Of a stretch of 64,000 bases of DNA, positions 32,890 through 42,209 are shown piece after piece; positions within the stretch are counted from its first letter, which is position 1, and each line of letters starts with the position of its first letter. The notes beneath the pieces were generated by a model. The model saw nothing but the letters and a program-made list of their open reading frames with translations. It made no database searches and had not been told where the DNA came from. The translations under genes were made by a program, and so were the position numbers. Source of the stretch: Bordetella ansorpii (lineage in GTDB: Bacteria; Pseudomonadota; Gammaproteobacteria; Burkholderiales; Burkholderiaceae_B); NCBI RefSeq assembly GCF_900078705.1, contig NZ_FKIF01000006.1:930001-994000 (forward strand). The letters are read 5' to 3'.

Positions 32890-33876
32890 ATGGGTGTTTG
32901 CAGAATCAGGCGGTCGATTATCCAGCGCACCGCGCTGGTTTTTGCATTGGCAACCGCGGCGCCTTTGGCGACGGCGGCCCAGGGCTTTCCAAACCACGCC
33001 ATCAATCTGGTCGTCCCTTATGCGCCGGGCGGCAGTTCCGACGTGGTGGCGCGCCTGCTGGCGCAGAAACTCAGCGAACAATTCGGCCAATCGGTCGTGG
33101 TCGAAAATAAACCCGGCGCCGGCGCCACCATAGGCACGGCATATGTGGCGCAGCCCGGCCACGGCGGTTATGTCGCCTTGTTGGCCGACAACGCGCAGAC
33201 CACCGCGCCGGCCATGTACAGCAAGCTGTCCTACGACGCCGTGAAGGATTTCAGCGTGGCCGGTTTCGTCGGCCAGGCCTCGGCCCTGTTGTTCGCCAGC
33301 AAGAATTCCGGGCTGACCAGCGTGCAGGACGTGCTGGACCGGTCCAAGGAAAAACCGAAGTCGCTGACCATCGGCACCGGCAACGGATCGCCCAGCCACC
33401 TGATCAGCGAGCTGTTCCAGATCAAGTCGGGCGTGCAGTTGCAGGTGGTGCCTTACAAGGGCGCGTCGGCGGCATTGAACGATCTGCTGGCGGGCCACAT
33501 CGACATGGTCTTCACGAACCCCGCCTCGGCGGCGCAGTACCTGGAAGGCGGCCGTCTGACCGTATTGGGCCAGACGGGCGCCAAGCGTGACCCACGTTTT
33601 GCCGACGTGCCGAATTTCAAGGATTCCGGCATCAAGAATCTGGACGTGGCGTATTGGTTCGCGGTGCTGCTGCCCGCGGATACGCCCGCCGACATCAAGG
33701 CGCGCTGGCGCAAGGAAGTCGGCGTGGCGCTGAACTCGCCGGAAGTAAAAGCGAAGCTCGACAGCCTTGGCATCAATCAAACCGGCATGACCCCCGCCGC
33801 GGCCGAGTCCCTCATCAAGGACGAAGCCGTCATGTGGAAGCAGGTGGTCAAGGAAGCCGGCATCAAGGCCGAATAA
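32890..33876 (+). CDS. Tripartite tricarboxylate (Bug/TctC family) periplasmic receptor
   Basis: The 328-residue protein has a signal peptide (positively charged CRIRRSIIQR, hydrophobic ALVFALATAAPLATAA, cut near AAQ) and the Bug pattern INLVVPYAPGGSSDVVARLL, VENKPGAGATIGT, TIGTGNGSPSHLISELF, VPYKGASAALNDLLAGHIDM and the 'DVPNFKDSG' segment. It binds a small carboxylate in the periplasm; no TctAB membrane pair is nearby. An ATG at 32848 would add 14 residues before the charged n-region and is less likely. The gene is divergent from a LysR gene and convergent with an aldehyde dehydrogenase gene. Confidence 0.9.
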   Translation: MGVCRIRRSIIQRTALVFALATAAPLATAAQGFPNHAINLVVPYAPGGSSDVVARLLAQKLSEQFGQSVVVENKPGAGATIGTAYVAQPGHGGYVALLADNAQTTAPAMYSKLSYDAVKDFSVAGFVGQASALLFASKNSGLTSVQDVLDRSKEKPKSLTIGTGNGSPSHLISELFQIKSGVQLQVVPYKGASAALNDLLAGHIDMVFTNPASAAQYLEGGRLTVLGQTGAKRDPRFADVPNFKDSGIKNLDVAYWFAVLLPADTPADIKARWRKEVGVALNSPEVKAKLDSLGINQTGMTPAAAESLIKDEAVMWKQVVKEAGIKAE

Positions 33877-33993
33877 CGCCGCGAACCCGGCGGGGGAAGG
33901 AACTGCAAGCACGGCGAATGGTGCGCAGTTCCCTGGTGCGGCGGCGGGCTGGCAGTACGGCCCGCCGCAGTCATCAGACTATCCCGTCATCAA

Positions 33994-35436
33994 TCAGGCT
34001 AGCGTATAGGCCGTCTTCACGGTCGTATAGAACTCACGCGCATAGGCGCCCTGCTCGCGCGGGCCGTAGCTGCTGCCCTTGCGGCCGCCGAACGGCACGT
34101 GATAATCCACGCCCGCTGTCGGCAGGTTCACCATCACCATGCCGGCCTGCGCATGGCGCTTGAAGTGCGTGGCGTACTTCAGCGACGTGGTCGCGATGCC
34201 GGCCGACAGGCCGAACATCGTGTCGTTGGCCACGGCCAGCGCCTCGTCGTAGTCCTTGACTCGGATCACGCTGGCCACCGGCCCGAAGATCTCCTCGCGG
34301 TTGATGCGCATGCCCGCCGCGCTTTCCACGAACAGCGCCGGCGACATGAAATAGCCTTCGGTGGCCGCTTTCACCGCGTCACCGCCCGCAGCCAGGCGCG
34401 CGCCTTCGTCGCGGCCGATGGCCAGGTAGCTCAGGTTCTGCTCCAGCTGCGGACGCGACGCCACCGGGCCCATGTCGATGCCCTGCGCCAGTGCATCGCC
34501 CACCTTGATGCGCGCCATGCGTTCCCGCAGCGCCTGCACGAACCGGTCGTGGATGGCGTCGGTGACGATCAGGCGGCTCGATGCCGTGCAACGCTGGCCG
34601 GTCGAGTAGAACGCGCTCTGCGCGCTGAGTTCGACGGCAACGTCCAGGTCGGCGTCGTCCAGCACCACCTGCGGGTTCTTGCCGCCCATTTCCAGCTGCA
34701 CTTTCTTCATCGTGCGCGAGGCGCGCTCGGCGATGCCGCGGCCCACGCCTTCCGAACCCGTGAAGCTGATCGCATCGACTTCCGCATGGTCGACCAGCGC
34801 GTTGCCGATGACGCTGCCGCGGCCCATCACGAGGTTGAATACGCCGGCGGGAATGCCGCTGCGGCTGATGATGTCGGCCAGCGCCCAGGCGCAGCCCGGC
34901 ACCAGGTCGGCGGGCTTGATCACCACGCAGTTGCCATGGGCCAGCGCGGGCGCGATCTTCCAGGCCGGAATGGCGATGGGGAAGTTCCACGGCGTGATCA
35001 GGCCGACGACGCCCACGGGCTCGCGCGTAATCTCGACACCGACGTTGGGACGCACCGAGGGCAGCACCTCGCCTGCCTGGCGCACCACTTCACCCGCGAA
35101 GAAACGGAAGATCTGGCCGGCACGCACCACTTCGCCGATGGCTTCGGGGCGGGTCTTGCCTTCTTCACGTGCCAGCAGCTCGCCCAGTTCTTCGCGGCGG
35201 GCCAGGATTTCGGCGGCGATCTTTTCCAGCGCATCGGCGCGCGCCTGCACGCTGCCGGTGGACCAGGCGGGGAAAGCGGCGCGGGCGGCCCGCACGGCGG
35301 CCTCGACCTGCGCGGCATCGCCCTGGGCGTACTCGCCGATCACGTCGGCCAGGTTGGAGGGGTTCAGGTTCTGGGAATAGCTGTTGCCAGCGACCCATTG
35401 GCCATCGATGAGGTTGTCGTAACGGGGGGTGGTCAT
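33994..35436 (-). CDS. NAD(P)-dependent aldehyde dehydrogenase, semialdehyde type
   Basis: The 480-residue protein has the full ALDH active site: GLITPWNFPIAIPAWKIAPALA (cofactor binding), FTGSEGVGRGIA, the general base Glu249 in VQLEMGGKNP, the nucleophile Cys283 in GQRCTASSR and EEIFGPVASVIRV. It most resembles 2,5-dioxopentanoate (ketoglutarate semialdehyde) and succinate semialdehyde dehydrogenases that finish pentose or hexarate breakdown; the exact substrate is not fixed by motifs. The gene converges with the Bug receptor gene. A GC-rich inverted repeat (33941-33949 and 33960-33968) lies between their ends. The promoter should lie in 35437-35600. Confidence 0.88.
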   Translation of the reverse strand: MTTPRYDNLIDGQWVAGNSYSQNLNPSNLADVIGEYAQGDAAQVEAAVRAARAAFPAWSTGSVQARADALEKIAAEILARREELGELLAREEGKTRPEAIGEVVRAGQIFRFFAGEVVRQAGEVLPSVRPNVGVEITREPVGVVGLITPWNFPIAIPAWKIAPALAHGNCVVIKPADLVPGCAWALADIISRSGIPAGVFNLVMGRGSVIGNALVDHAEVDAISFTGSEGVGRGIAERASRTMKKVQLEMGGKNPQVVLDDADLDVAVELSAQSAFYSTGQRCTASSRLIVTDAIHDRFVQALRERMARIKVGDALAQGIDMGPVASRPQLEQNLSYLAIGRDEGARLAAGGDAVKAATEGYFMSPALFVESAAGMRINREEIFGPVASVIRVKDYDEALAVANDTMFGLSAGIATTSLKYATHFKRHAQAGMVMVNLPTAGVDYHVPFGGRKGSSYGPREQGAYAREFYTTVKTAYTLA

Positions 35437-35635
35437 ACACGTCTCCTGGGAATGCAGCCAGGGCGCGGGCGGGATGCGGCGGCGCCGCGCGTCATGCCGG
35501 CGGGCAGCAGCGCAAAGGCATGGCGGGAAGGTCCGCCGGCACGCCCTGGGGTTCGTGGCGAGTGTAGGAGTCGATCCGAGACACTGTCGATGGAATTATT
35601 TCGATAATGTGTTCACTTTCGCGACTATAGGCGCG

Positions 35636-36094
35636 CTAGGCGGTGGAGGAGCCCGCCTGCTTCGACCGCGCGTGTTTCGCCAGCCCGGCATAGTGCCTGG
35701 CCAGCTTGTCCAGGCTGTCCTCGTCCAGGTCCTCGGCGTCGATCACGTCGTCGTCCGCGCCTTTCAGGGCGAACAACAGTTCGTCCAGCTTCATCTGCAA
35801 GGCCTTGCTGTCCTTGTTCTGGCTTTGCTGGATCAGGAACACCATCAGGAAGGTGACGATGGTGGTGCCGGTGTTGATCACCAGTTGCCAGGTGTCGGTA
35901 AAGCCGAAAATCGGGCCACTGACCGCCCAGGCGATGACGACCACGAGGGCCAGGCAGAAGCTGGCCGGAGAACCGGTCCAGCGCGAGACCGCGCTGGCGA
36001 ATCTGTCGAACGCGTGATGAACGGGATGTTGGGAAGCGTCGCTCACGTGAACGTTGTCTTCCTGGGAGCGAGAGGTGCCCGATTTCCTGTTCAT
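35636..36094 (-). CDS. Low-affinity iron permease family membrane protein
   Basis: The 152-residue protein has two membrane helices (about residues 44-64, SFCLALVVVIAWAVSGPIFG, and 68-90, WQLVINTGTTIVTFLMVFLIQ) followed by QQSQNKDSKALQMKLDELL, the hallmark of the bacterial 'low affinity iron permease' family named after yeast Fet4. The acidic segment DDDVIDAEDLDEDSLDKL follows. Actual iron transport by these short bacterial proteins is not well proven. It is read in the same direction as the methionine aminopeptidase gene but 58 bases downstream of its end. Confidence 0.82.
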   Translation of the reverse strand: MNRKSGTSRSQEDNVHVSDASQHPVHHAFDRFASAVSRWTGSPASFCLALVVVIAWAVSGPIFGFTDTWQLVINTGTTIVTFLMVFLIQQSQNKDSKALQMKLDELLFALKGADDDVIDAEDLDEDSLDKLARHYAGLAKHARSKQAGSSTA

Positions 36095-36152
36095 GGCCGT
36101 TTTCCGGAAATGGAAAACGAGGCATGAGCAAACGCCATACCCAGACGCCCGG

Positions 36153-36932
36153 CTATGGCGTCTCTTGAGCGGGCACCTTCTCGTCAGGCCGCAAGGTCAG
36201 CACCCGCACCCCCTGCCTGGTGACGGCAACGGTGTGCTCGAACTGCGCCGACAGTTTGCCGTCGCGCGTGACGACGGTCCAGCCGTCGTCACGGGTTTCG
36301 ACCGCGTTCAGGCCCTGGTTGATCATCGGCTCGATGGTGAACACCATGCCTTCGCGCAGCGTCAGGCCCGTGTTTGGCCGGCCCCAATGCAGCACCTCGG
36401 GCGCCTCGTGCATTTCACGGCCGATGCCGTGTCCGCAGTATTCGCGCACGACGGTATAGCCGTTCTTGCGCGCGTGCGATTCGATGGCGTGGCCGACGTC
36501 GCCCAGGCGAGCCCCGGGACGCACGGCCTTGATGCCTTTCCACATGGCCTCGTAGGTGGCCTTCACCAGCCGCCTGGCTGCCGGCGCGACCTCTCCCACC
36601 AGATACGTCTTGCTGGAGTCGGCGATGTAGCCGTTCTTCTCCAGCGTGATGTCCAGGTTGACGATGTCTCCGGAAAGCAGGATCTCGGAGGTGGACGGCA
36701 CGCCGTGGCACACCACGCTGTTGCGCGACGAATTCAGCGAATACTTGAACCCGTACTGCCCCTTGCTGGCGGGCCGTGCCTGCAGATCGTTGGTGATGTA
36801 CCGGTCGACCAGGTCGTTGACCTGCATGGTCGACATGCCGATCAGGTTCAGGCGGTCGAGATGGGTGAACACCTGCGCCAGCAGCTTGCCGGACACCGCC
36901 ATCAGTTCGACTTCTTCCGGCCGTTTGGTCAT
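36153..36932 (-). CDS. map: Type I methionine aminopeptidase, accessory copy
   Basis: The 259-residue protein has all five metal ligands of methionine aminopeptidase: Asp in VNLDITL, Asp in YIADSSK, His in YCGHGIGREMHE, Glu in VFTIEPM and Glu in SAQFEHT. It removes the N-terminal Met from new proteins in the cytoplasm. This does not look like the essential copy, which normally sits by rpsB/tsf. Its ATG overlaps the stop of a ParD-like gene (ATGA at 36929-36932), so the two are translationally coupled. The longer upstream frame, out to 37148, is the ParD-like gene in another frame. Confidence 0.92.
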   Translation of the reverse strand: MTKRPEEVELMAVSGKLLAQVFTHLDRLNLIGMSTMQVNDLVDRYITNDLQARPASKGQYGFKYSLNSSRNSVVCHGVPSTSEILLSGDIVNLDITLEKNGYIADSSKTYLVGEVAPAARRLVKATYEAMWKGIKAVRPGARLGDVGHAIESHARKNGYTVVREYCGHGIGREMHEAPEVLHWGRPNTGLTLREGMVFTIEPMINQGLNAVETRDDGWTVVTRDGKLSAQFEHTVAVTRQGVRVLTLRPDEKVPAQETP

Positions 36933-37153
36933 GTTGCGACAGGCGCCAAAGCCCCCGCGGCCACGCCTGCGGCCCGCAGCTCGCGGCCGACGATGTCGTT
37001 GAAGCTTTGCGTGGGGTTCATTTCGCAGAGCATGCCGATCTTCATCCAGAAGGCGGCCTGCGCATTGATGGAGCGGCAGGAGACGGTGCTGGCCTTGCGC
37101 AGTTGGTCGTGCAGGTCGTCGTCGATGTTCACGATGCCCATGATGCAATCCAT
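36929..37153 (-). CDS. ParD-like antitoxin-family protein
   Basis: The 74-residue protein (or 70, from the ATG at 37141) reads MGIVNIDDDLHDQLRKASTV then SCRSINAQAAFWMKIGMLCE, the ribbon-helix-helix arrangement of the ParD_like family, ending NPTQSFNDIVGRELRAAG. ParD-type proteins bind DNA as dimers and repress their own operon. No ParE toxin follows; instead the stop overlaps the start of a methionine aminopeptidase gene. A 7-bp palindrome (37151-37169) covers the start, with a TATAAT-type -10 (complement of 37171-37176) just upstream, which supports autoregulation. The pairing with map is the odd feature. Confidence 0.8.
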   Translation of the reverse strand: MDCIMGIVNIDDDLHDQLRKASTVSCRSINAQAAFWMKIGMLCEMNPTQSFNDIVGRELRAAGVAAGALAPVAT

Positions 37154-37176
37154 ATACGATCAGTATATGGATTATA
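37151..37176 (-). promoter_or_regulatory. Promoter -10 box and operator palindrome of the ParD-like/map operon
   Basis: On the minus strand a consensus -10 (TATAAT, complement of 37171-37176) is followed at once by the palindrome CATATAC-GATCA-GTATATG (37151-37169). The palindrome would cover the transcription start and the ATG at 37153. The -35 (TTAAAA near 37194-37199) is weak. This layout is what an autorepressed ribbon-helix-helix operon would need. Confidence 0.55.
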
Positions 37177-37318
37177 TATTAATAACCCTATATTTTTAAA
37201 TAACAATTCCAGAGCCAAATTTTCTACCGATACTTCAGCCACAAATCCGAAACACAAGATTCCCAGCCGCCACGCCCAAAACGCCCCTCTCGCACACCAC
37301 AACCCACAGCCGAAACCC

Positions 37319-37350
37319 AAAAAAATACGGCGAGTAAAAACTCGCCGTAT
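37319..37350 (-). terminator. Rho-independent terminator of the FAD/Fe-S dehydrogenase gene
   Basis: The 11-bp arms ATACGGCGAGT (37325-37335) and ACTCGCCGTAT (37340-37350) enclose a four-base loop. On the minus strand the hairpin is followed by a run of T (complement of the A run at 37319-37324). It lies 31 bases after the stop codon at 37381. Confidence 0.9.
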
Positions 37351-37380
37351 CCATCACGCAATCAAACCGAAGCCGGCAAC

Positions 37381-40300
37381 CTACACCAGCACCCGCTCGA
37401 TCCCGCCTTCGTTCGCACGCTTGACGTAGTCTTCCATCCACGTCGCGCCCAGCACATGGCGCGCCATCTCGACCACGATGTAATCCGCATCCACGCCGGT
37501 GTCGCCTTCGTAGCGCGACAAGCCTTGCAGGCACGACGGGCACGACGTCAGCACCTTCACGTCGCCGTTGAAACCATCGGCGCGCAGTCCCTGCGTATTC
37601 TTCCGCAGTTCCTCTTCCTTGCGGAAGCGGATCTGCGTGGAAATATCCGGACGCGTGACGGCCAGCGTGCCCGACTCGCCGCAGCAGCGATCGCTCTTGA
37701 TGGTGGCATCGCCCACCAGCGAACGCACGGTCTTCATCGGGTCCTGCAGCTTCATCGGGGTATGGCAGGGGTCGTGGTACATGTAGCGCACGCCCTGCAC
37801 GCCATCGAGCTTCAGGCCCTTCTCCATCAGGTATTCGTGGATGTCGATCAGGCGGCAACCGGGGAAGATCTTCTCGAACTCATACCCCGCCAACTGGTCG
37901 TAGCAGGTGCCGCAGCTGACCACCACCGTCTTGATGTCGAGGTAGTTCAGCGTGTTGGCCACGCGATGGAACAGCACGCGGTTGTCGGTGATGATCTGCT
38001 CGGCCTTGTCGCTCATGCCGTTGCCGCGTTGCGGATAACCGCAGCACAGGTAACCCGGCGGCAGCACGGTCTGCACGCCGGCATGCCACAGCATGGCCTG
38101 CGTGGCCAGGCCGACCTGCGAGAACAGGCGCTCGGAGCCGCAACCCGGGAAATAGAACACCGCTTCCGTCTCGGCCGTGGTGGCCTGGGGATTGCGGATG
38201 ATCGGCACGTAGTTGGCGTCTTCGATGTCCAGCAGCTTGCGCGCGGTCTGCTTGGGCAGGCCGCCGGGCATCTTCTTGTTGACGAAGTGCACCACCTGCT
38301 CGCGCAGGGGCGCGCGGCCCACCGTGGCCGGCGGGTTGGCCGTCTGCTTGCGCACCAGGCCGCCCAGCAGGTCGTGCGCGGCGCGTTGCACCTTGTAGCC
38401 CACACCCACCATGGCCTGGCGGGTGACGTTGATGGTGGCCGGATCCTTTGCGTTCAGGAAGAACATGGCGGCCGACGTGCCGGGGTTGAACGACTTGCGG
38501 CCCATGCGGCGCAGCAGCGCGCGCATGTTCATCGACACGTCGCCGAAGTCGATGTCGACCGGGCATGGGTTGTAGCACTTGTGGCAGACCGTGCAGTGAT
38601 CGGCCACGTCCTCGAACTCTTCCCAGTGCTTCAGGCTGACGCCGCGGCGGGTCTGCTCTTCGTACAGGAACGCCTCGACCAACAGCGAGGTGGCCAGGAT
38701 CTTGTTGCGCGGCGAGTACAGCAGATTGGCGCGCGGCACGTGCGTGGCGCACACCGGCTTGCACTTGCCGCAACGCAGGCAGTCCTTCACCGAGGCCGAG
38801 ATGGCGCCGATGTCGCTCTGCTGCATGATCAGCGACTCGTGGCCCATCAGGTTGAAGCTGGGCGTCCAGGCGTGGCGCAGGTCGGCGCCCGGCATCAGCT
38901 TGCCGGCGTTGAAGTGGCCGTTGGGATCGATGCGGCGCTTGTACGCCTGGAACGGCGCCAGCTCTTCCTCGGTCAGGAATTCGTACTTGGTCAGGCCGAT
39001 GCCGTGCTCGCCAGAGATGACGCCATCCAGGTCGCGCGCGATCTGCATGATGCGCTCGACGGCCTGGTGGGCCTCCTGCAGCATGTCGTAGTCGTCGGAG
39101 TTGACCGGGATGTTGGTGTGGACGTTGCCGTCGCCGGCGTGCATGTGCAGCGCCACGAACACACGGCTTTTCAGCACGCGCGCGTGGATGGCGCGCAGGC
39201 CGTCCAGGATGGGCTTGCCCGCGTTGCCGGGGAACAGGCCCTGCAGGCTGGACAGCACTTCGGCGCGCCACGAGACGCGCACGGTGCGGTCCTGCACCAC
39301 GTCGAACACGCGGGCCTGCGCCTGGCGCGCCAGGCGCTCTGCCAGCGTGCCCTGCAGGTGCGCCATGCCCAGGCGTGGCAGTTCGGGCAGCATCTGCGCC
39401 AGGGGCAGATCCAGGTTGTCCAGCAGCCACTGCCAACGCTGGCGCGCGGCATGCAGCATCTCGATGGCCTGCCGCGTGCGCTCGGCCAGCACGTCGCTGC
39501 TGGTGATGCCGGCGTCCTCGTCGTCCTCGGGCTTGCCCAGCGGCAGCGGGTCGGACAGATAGGCTTCGAGCGCGTCCAGCAACCGCAGCTTGTTGGCGGT
39601 GGACAGCTCGATGTTGATGCGTTCGATGTGGTCCGTGTACTCGCCCATGCGGCCCAGCGGGATCACCACGTCTTCGTTGATCTTGAAGGCGTTGGTGTGG
39701 CGCGAGATGGCGGCGGTGCGGGCACGGTCGGCCCAGAACTTCTTACGGGCCTCGGCGCTGACGGCGACGAAGCCTTCGCCGTGGCGCGTATTGGCCAGGC
39801 GCACCACTTCGCTGGCGGCCGCGGCCACGGCGTTCTCGTCGTCGCCGACGATGTCGCCCAAGAGCAGCATCTTGGGCAGGGTGCCGCGCTTACTCTTGGT
39901 GGCGTAGCCCACGGCGCGCAGATAGCGTTCGTCCAGGTGCTCCAGGCCGGCCAGGATGGCGCCGCGCGCGCGGCCCTCGCCATCGAGATAGCCCTTCACT
40001 TCCAGGATGGACGGCACGGCGTCGCGCGCCTGGCCGAAGAACTCCAGGCAGACGGTGCGCGTGAACTTGGGCATGCGGTGCAGCACCCAGCGCGCGGACG
40101 TGATGAGGCCGTCGCAGCCTTCCTTCTGCACGCCCGGCAGGCCCGCCAGGAACTTGTCGGTGACGTCCTTGCCCAGCCCGACCTTGCGGAAACGCCTGCC
40201 TTCGATTTCGAGGGTTTCGCTGCGCAGCAGGCGCTCGCCGGGCTTGCCGGCGCCATCGAACCACTTGACCTCGAAGCGGGCCACGTCCACGTCATGGATC

Positions 40301-41325
40301 TTGCCCATGTTGTGGTCCAGGCGCGTGACTTCGAGCCAGTTGCCGTCGGGATCGACCATGCGCCACCAGGCCAGGTTGTCCAGCGCGGTGCCCCACAGCA
40401 GGGCTTTCTTGCCGCCGGCGTTCATGGCGATGTTGCCGCCGATACAGGACGCCTCGGCGGAGGTGGGATCGACGGCGAACACGTAGCCCGCATGCTCGGC
40501 CGCTTCGGCCACGCGCTTGGTGACCACGCCCGCGCCGGTGGCGATGACGCCCACGGGCTCGGCCAGCCCGGGCAGCATACAGGACTCGACCGCGCCCAGC
40601 GCGTCGAACTTCTCGGTGTTGATGACGGCCGATTTCCACGTCAGCGGAATGGCGCCGCCGGTGTAGCCGGTGCCGCCGCCGCGCGGCACGATGGTGAGGT
40701 TCAGCTCGATACAGGCGCGCACCAGCGCGGCGATCTCTTCCTCGTGGTCGGGCGTGAGCACGACGAAGGGATATTCCACGCGCCAGTCGGTGGCGTCGGT
40801 GACGTGCGAGACGCGCGACAGGCCATCGAACTTGATGTTGCCGCGCGCGGTGATGCGGCCCAGCACGCGCAGCGCATCGCGGCGCAGGTGCTCGGTCTGC
40901 TCGAACTGTTGCTCGAACTCGGCCACGGCGGTGCGGCCGCGCGACAGCAGTTCGACGACCTTGGCATCGTGGCCGGCCTCGCCGGAACCCGGCGCGCGGC
41001 GCTTGTCGATCTCGCGCAGGCGGTGGTGCAGGGCCTCGATCAGCAGCTTGCGGCGCTTGGGGTTGTCCAGCAGGTCGTCCTGCAGGTAGGGATTGCGGCG
41101 CACGACCCAGATGTCGCCCAGCACCTCGTAGAGCATGCGCGCGGATCGGCCGGTGCGGCGTTCGCCGCGCAGGTCTGACAGCAGTTGCCAGGCATCTTCG
41201 CCCAACAGCCGCGAGACCACTTCGCGGTCGGAGAACGAGGTGTAGTTGTAGGGGATTTCGCGCAGGCGCGCGCCGGCGGCCACGGGGGTTGCCGCAAGGA
41301 CTTGGCTGGCAAGAGGGGCGTTCAT
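37381..41325 (-). CDS. Giant FAD-linked oxidase fused to Fe-S/CCG subunit (D-lactate/glycolate dehydrogenase-like)
   Basis: The 1314-residue protein has an N-terminal DUF3683 region (about 20-200), an FAD-binding PCMH domain ([36 protein letters not shown]), an FAD-oxidase C-terminal domain ([29 protein letters not shown]), two 4Fe-4S motifs ([11 protein letters not shown] near 846 and [12 protein letters not shown] near 909), and two CCG domains (CCGYPQRG near 1093, [17 protein letters not shown] near 1212). It therefore unites in one chain what is GlcD plus GlcF, or Dld plus its Fe-S subunit. It should oxidise a 2-hydroxy acid and pass electrons to the quinone pool. The substrate is unproven. 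It is transcribed alone, with a terminator behind it. Confidence 0.9.
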   Translation of the reverse strand: MNAPLASQVLAATPVAAGARLREIPYNYTSFSDREVVSRLLGEDAWQLLSDLRGERRTGRSARMLYEVLGDIWVVRRNPYLQDDLLDNPKRRKLLIEALHHRLREIDKRRAPGSGEAGHDAKVVELLSRGRTAVAEFEQQFEQTEHLRRDALRVLGRITARGNIKFDGLSRVSHVTDATDWRVEYPFVVLTPDHEEEIAALVRACIELNLTIVPRGGGTGYTGGAIPLTWKSAVINTEKFDALGAVESCMLPGLAEPVGVIATGAGVVTKRVAEAAEHAGYVFAVDPTSAEASCIGGNIAMNAGGKKALLWGTALDNLAWWRMVDPDGNWLEVTRLDHNMGKIHDVDVARFEVKWFDGAGKPGERLLRSETLEIEGRRFRKVGLGKDVTDKFLAGLPGVQKEGCDGLITSARWVLHRMPKFTRTVCLEFFGQARDAVPSILEVKGYLDGEGRARGAILAGLEHLDERYLRAVGYATKSKRGTLPKMLLLGDIVGDDENAVAAAASEVVRLANTRHGEGFVAVSAEARKKFWADRARTAAISRHTNAFKINEDVVIPLGRMGEYTDHIERINIELSTANKLRLLDALEAYLSDPLPLGKPEDDEDAGITSSDVLAERTRQAIEMLHAARQRWQWLLDNLDLPLAQMLPELPRLGMAHLQGTLAERLARQAQARVFDVVQDRTVRVSWRAEVLSSLQGLFPGNAGKPILDGLRAIHARVLKSRVFVALHMHAGDGNVHTNIPVNSDDYDMLQEAHQAVERIMQIARDLDGVISGEHGIGLTKYEFLTEEELAPFQAYKRRIDPNGHFNAGKLMPGADLRHAWTPSFNLMGHESLIMQQSDIGAISASVKDCLRCGKCKPVCATHVPRANLLYSPRNKILATSLLVEAFLYEEQTRRGVSLKHWEEFEDVADHCTVCHKCYNPCPVDIDFGDVSMNMRALLRRMGRKSFNPGTSAAMFFLNAKDPATINVTRQAMVGVGYKVQRAAHDLLGGLVRKQTANPPATVGRAPLREQVVHFVNKKMPGGLPKQTARKLLDIEDANYVPIIRNPQATTAETEAVFYFPGCGSERLFSQVGLATQAMLWHAGVQTVLPPGYLCCGYPQRGNGMSDKAEQIITDNRVLFHRVANTLNYLDIKTVVVSCGTCYDQLAGYEFEKIFPGCRLIDIHEYLMEKGLKLDGVQGVRYMYHDPCHTPMKLQDPMKTVRSLVGDATIKSDRCCGESGTLAVTRPDISTQIRFRKEEELRKNTQGLRADGFNGDVKVLTSCPSCLQGLSRYEGDTGVDADYIVVEMARHVLGATWMEDYVKRANEGGIERVLV

Positions 41326-41495
41326 GGAAGCAGCAGAGAGGGCCCTTAAAAACCCATTTTATGTCATTACCGGAAACAGACGCGGCAAGAACTGTTACCG
41401 CCGGACGTTAAGCGCCATGAAAGCGCTCGTAGCCTGACGTTGAGCGTTTTTTGCCGGACGATGACGGAACTCCCGGCATTCCTTCCGCGCAACGG

Positions 41496-42062
41496 CTAGA
41501 GGTGCACGCCCGAGGTGGCCCACAACAGGCCGGCCGTCATGGTGAGGTAGCGCAGGAACTTGCCGATGGCCATGTAGACGACGCACGGCCAGAACGACAG
41601 GCGCAGCCAGCCGGCCACGGCGCACATCGGATCGCCCACCACGGGCAGCCAGGCCAGCAACAGCGCGGGCGGTCCCAGGCGCGTCAGCCAGGCGCGGGCC
41701 TTGGCGTGCCAGCGGCCCTTCATCATGTCCTTGGGCGCTTCGTCCGTGGACGAGCCTTCGGCGCCATCGCGGAACGCCTCGCGCCCGTGATGCTCGCGCC
41801 AGCGCTCCACGCCGCGATGCGCGCCCCACCCCATCGCATAATTGACCAGCCCTCCGAGCGTGTTGCCGACGGTGGCGATCAGGATGGCGGGCCAGAACAT
41901 GTCCGGCGAGACCTTCACATACGCATAGACGGCCGGTTCGGAGCCCAACGGCAGCAGGGTGGCCGAGACGAAGCTGACGAAGAAGATGGCGGACAGCCCG
42001 ATCTCGGGCAACGCCAGCCATCCCAGCACCGTGTGGATCGCGGCGAGCAGAGTCTGTTCCAT
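41496..42062 (-). CDS. YqaA/DedA-like (VTT domain) inner-membrane protein
   Basis: The 188-residue protein has hydrophobic segments at both ends (EIGLSAIFFVSFVSATLLPLG; WPAILIATVGNTLGGLVNYAMGWG; PPALLLAWLPVVGDPMCAVAG; SFWPCVVYMAIGKFLRYLTM), with the 'G.lvNY..G' and 'P..GD......G' patterns of YqaA/SNARE-associated (VTT) proteins. Relatives in the DedA superfamily move lipid carriers across the membrane; this small form has no proven role. I chose the ATG at 42062; the frame continues 14 codons upstream. It is divergent from ilvA, with 147 bases between. Confidence 0.82.
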   Translation of the reverse strand: MEQTLLAAIHTVLGWLALPEIGLSAIFFVSFVSATLLPLGSEPAVYAYVKVSPDMFWPAILIATVGNTLGGLVNYAMGWGAHRGVERWREHHGREAFRDGAEGSSTDEAPKDMMKGRWHAKARAWLTRLGPPALLLAWLPVVGDPMCAVAGWLRLSFWPCVVYMAIGKFLRYLTMTAGLLWATSGVHL

Positions 42063-42209
42063 AGTGCCGGCCAGTGTAGCCGCCCGGTAGGACGCCGCCG
42101 ACAACAGGCGCGGAGGCTTGGCGGAAAGACCCTGTCACGCGCTGTGCTACTCTGGCGAGCCGGCCGGCGCGGGGCGTCGGCTCATGCTCATTCCGCACAA
42201 CGCGCTTCC

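Noticed and set aside
33941-33968. GC-rich inverted repeat between the Bug receptor and aldehyde dehydrogenase genes
   Set aside because: A nine-base stem with a 10-base loop and no T tract on either strand. It may be a bidirectional stop signal but is too weak to list as a terminator.
37456-41178. 1240-residue open frame on the plus strand
   Set aside because: It is the antisense of the FAD/Fe-S dehydrogenase, with strongly biased Arg/His/Gly composition and no domain. GC-rich genes often leave such mirror frames.
42063-42209. Attenuator or leader peptide before ilvA
   Set aside because: No Ile/Val/Leu-rich short frame or hairpin pair is visible.
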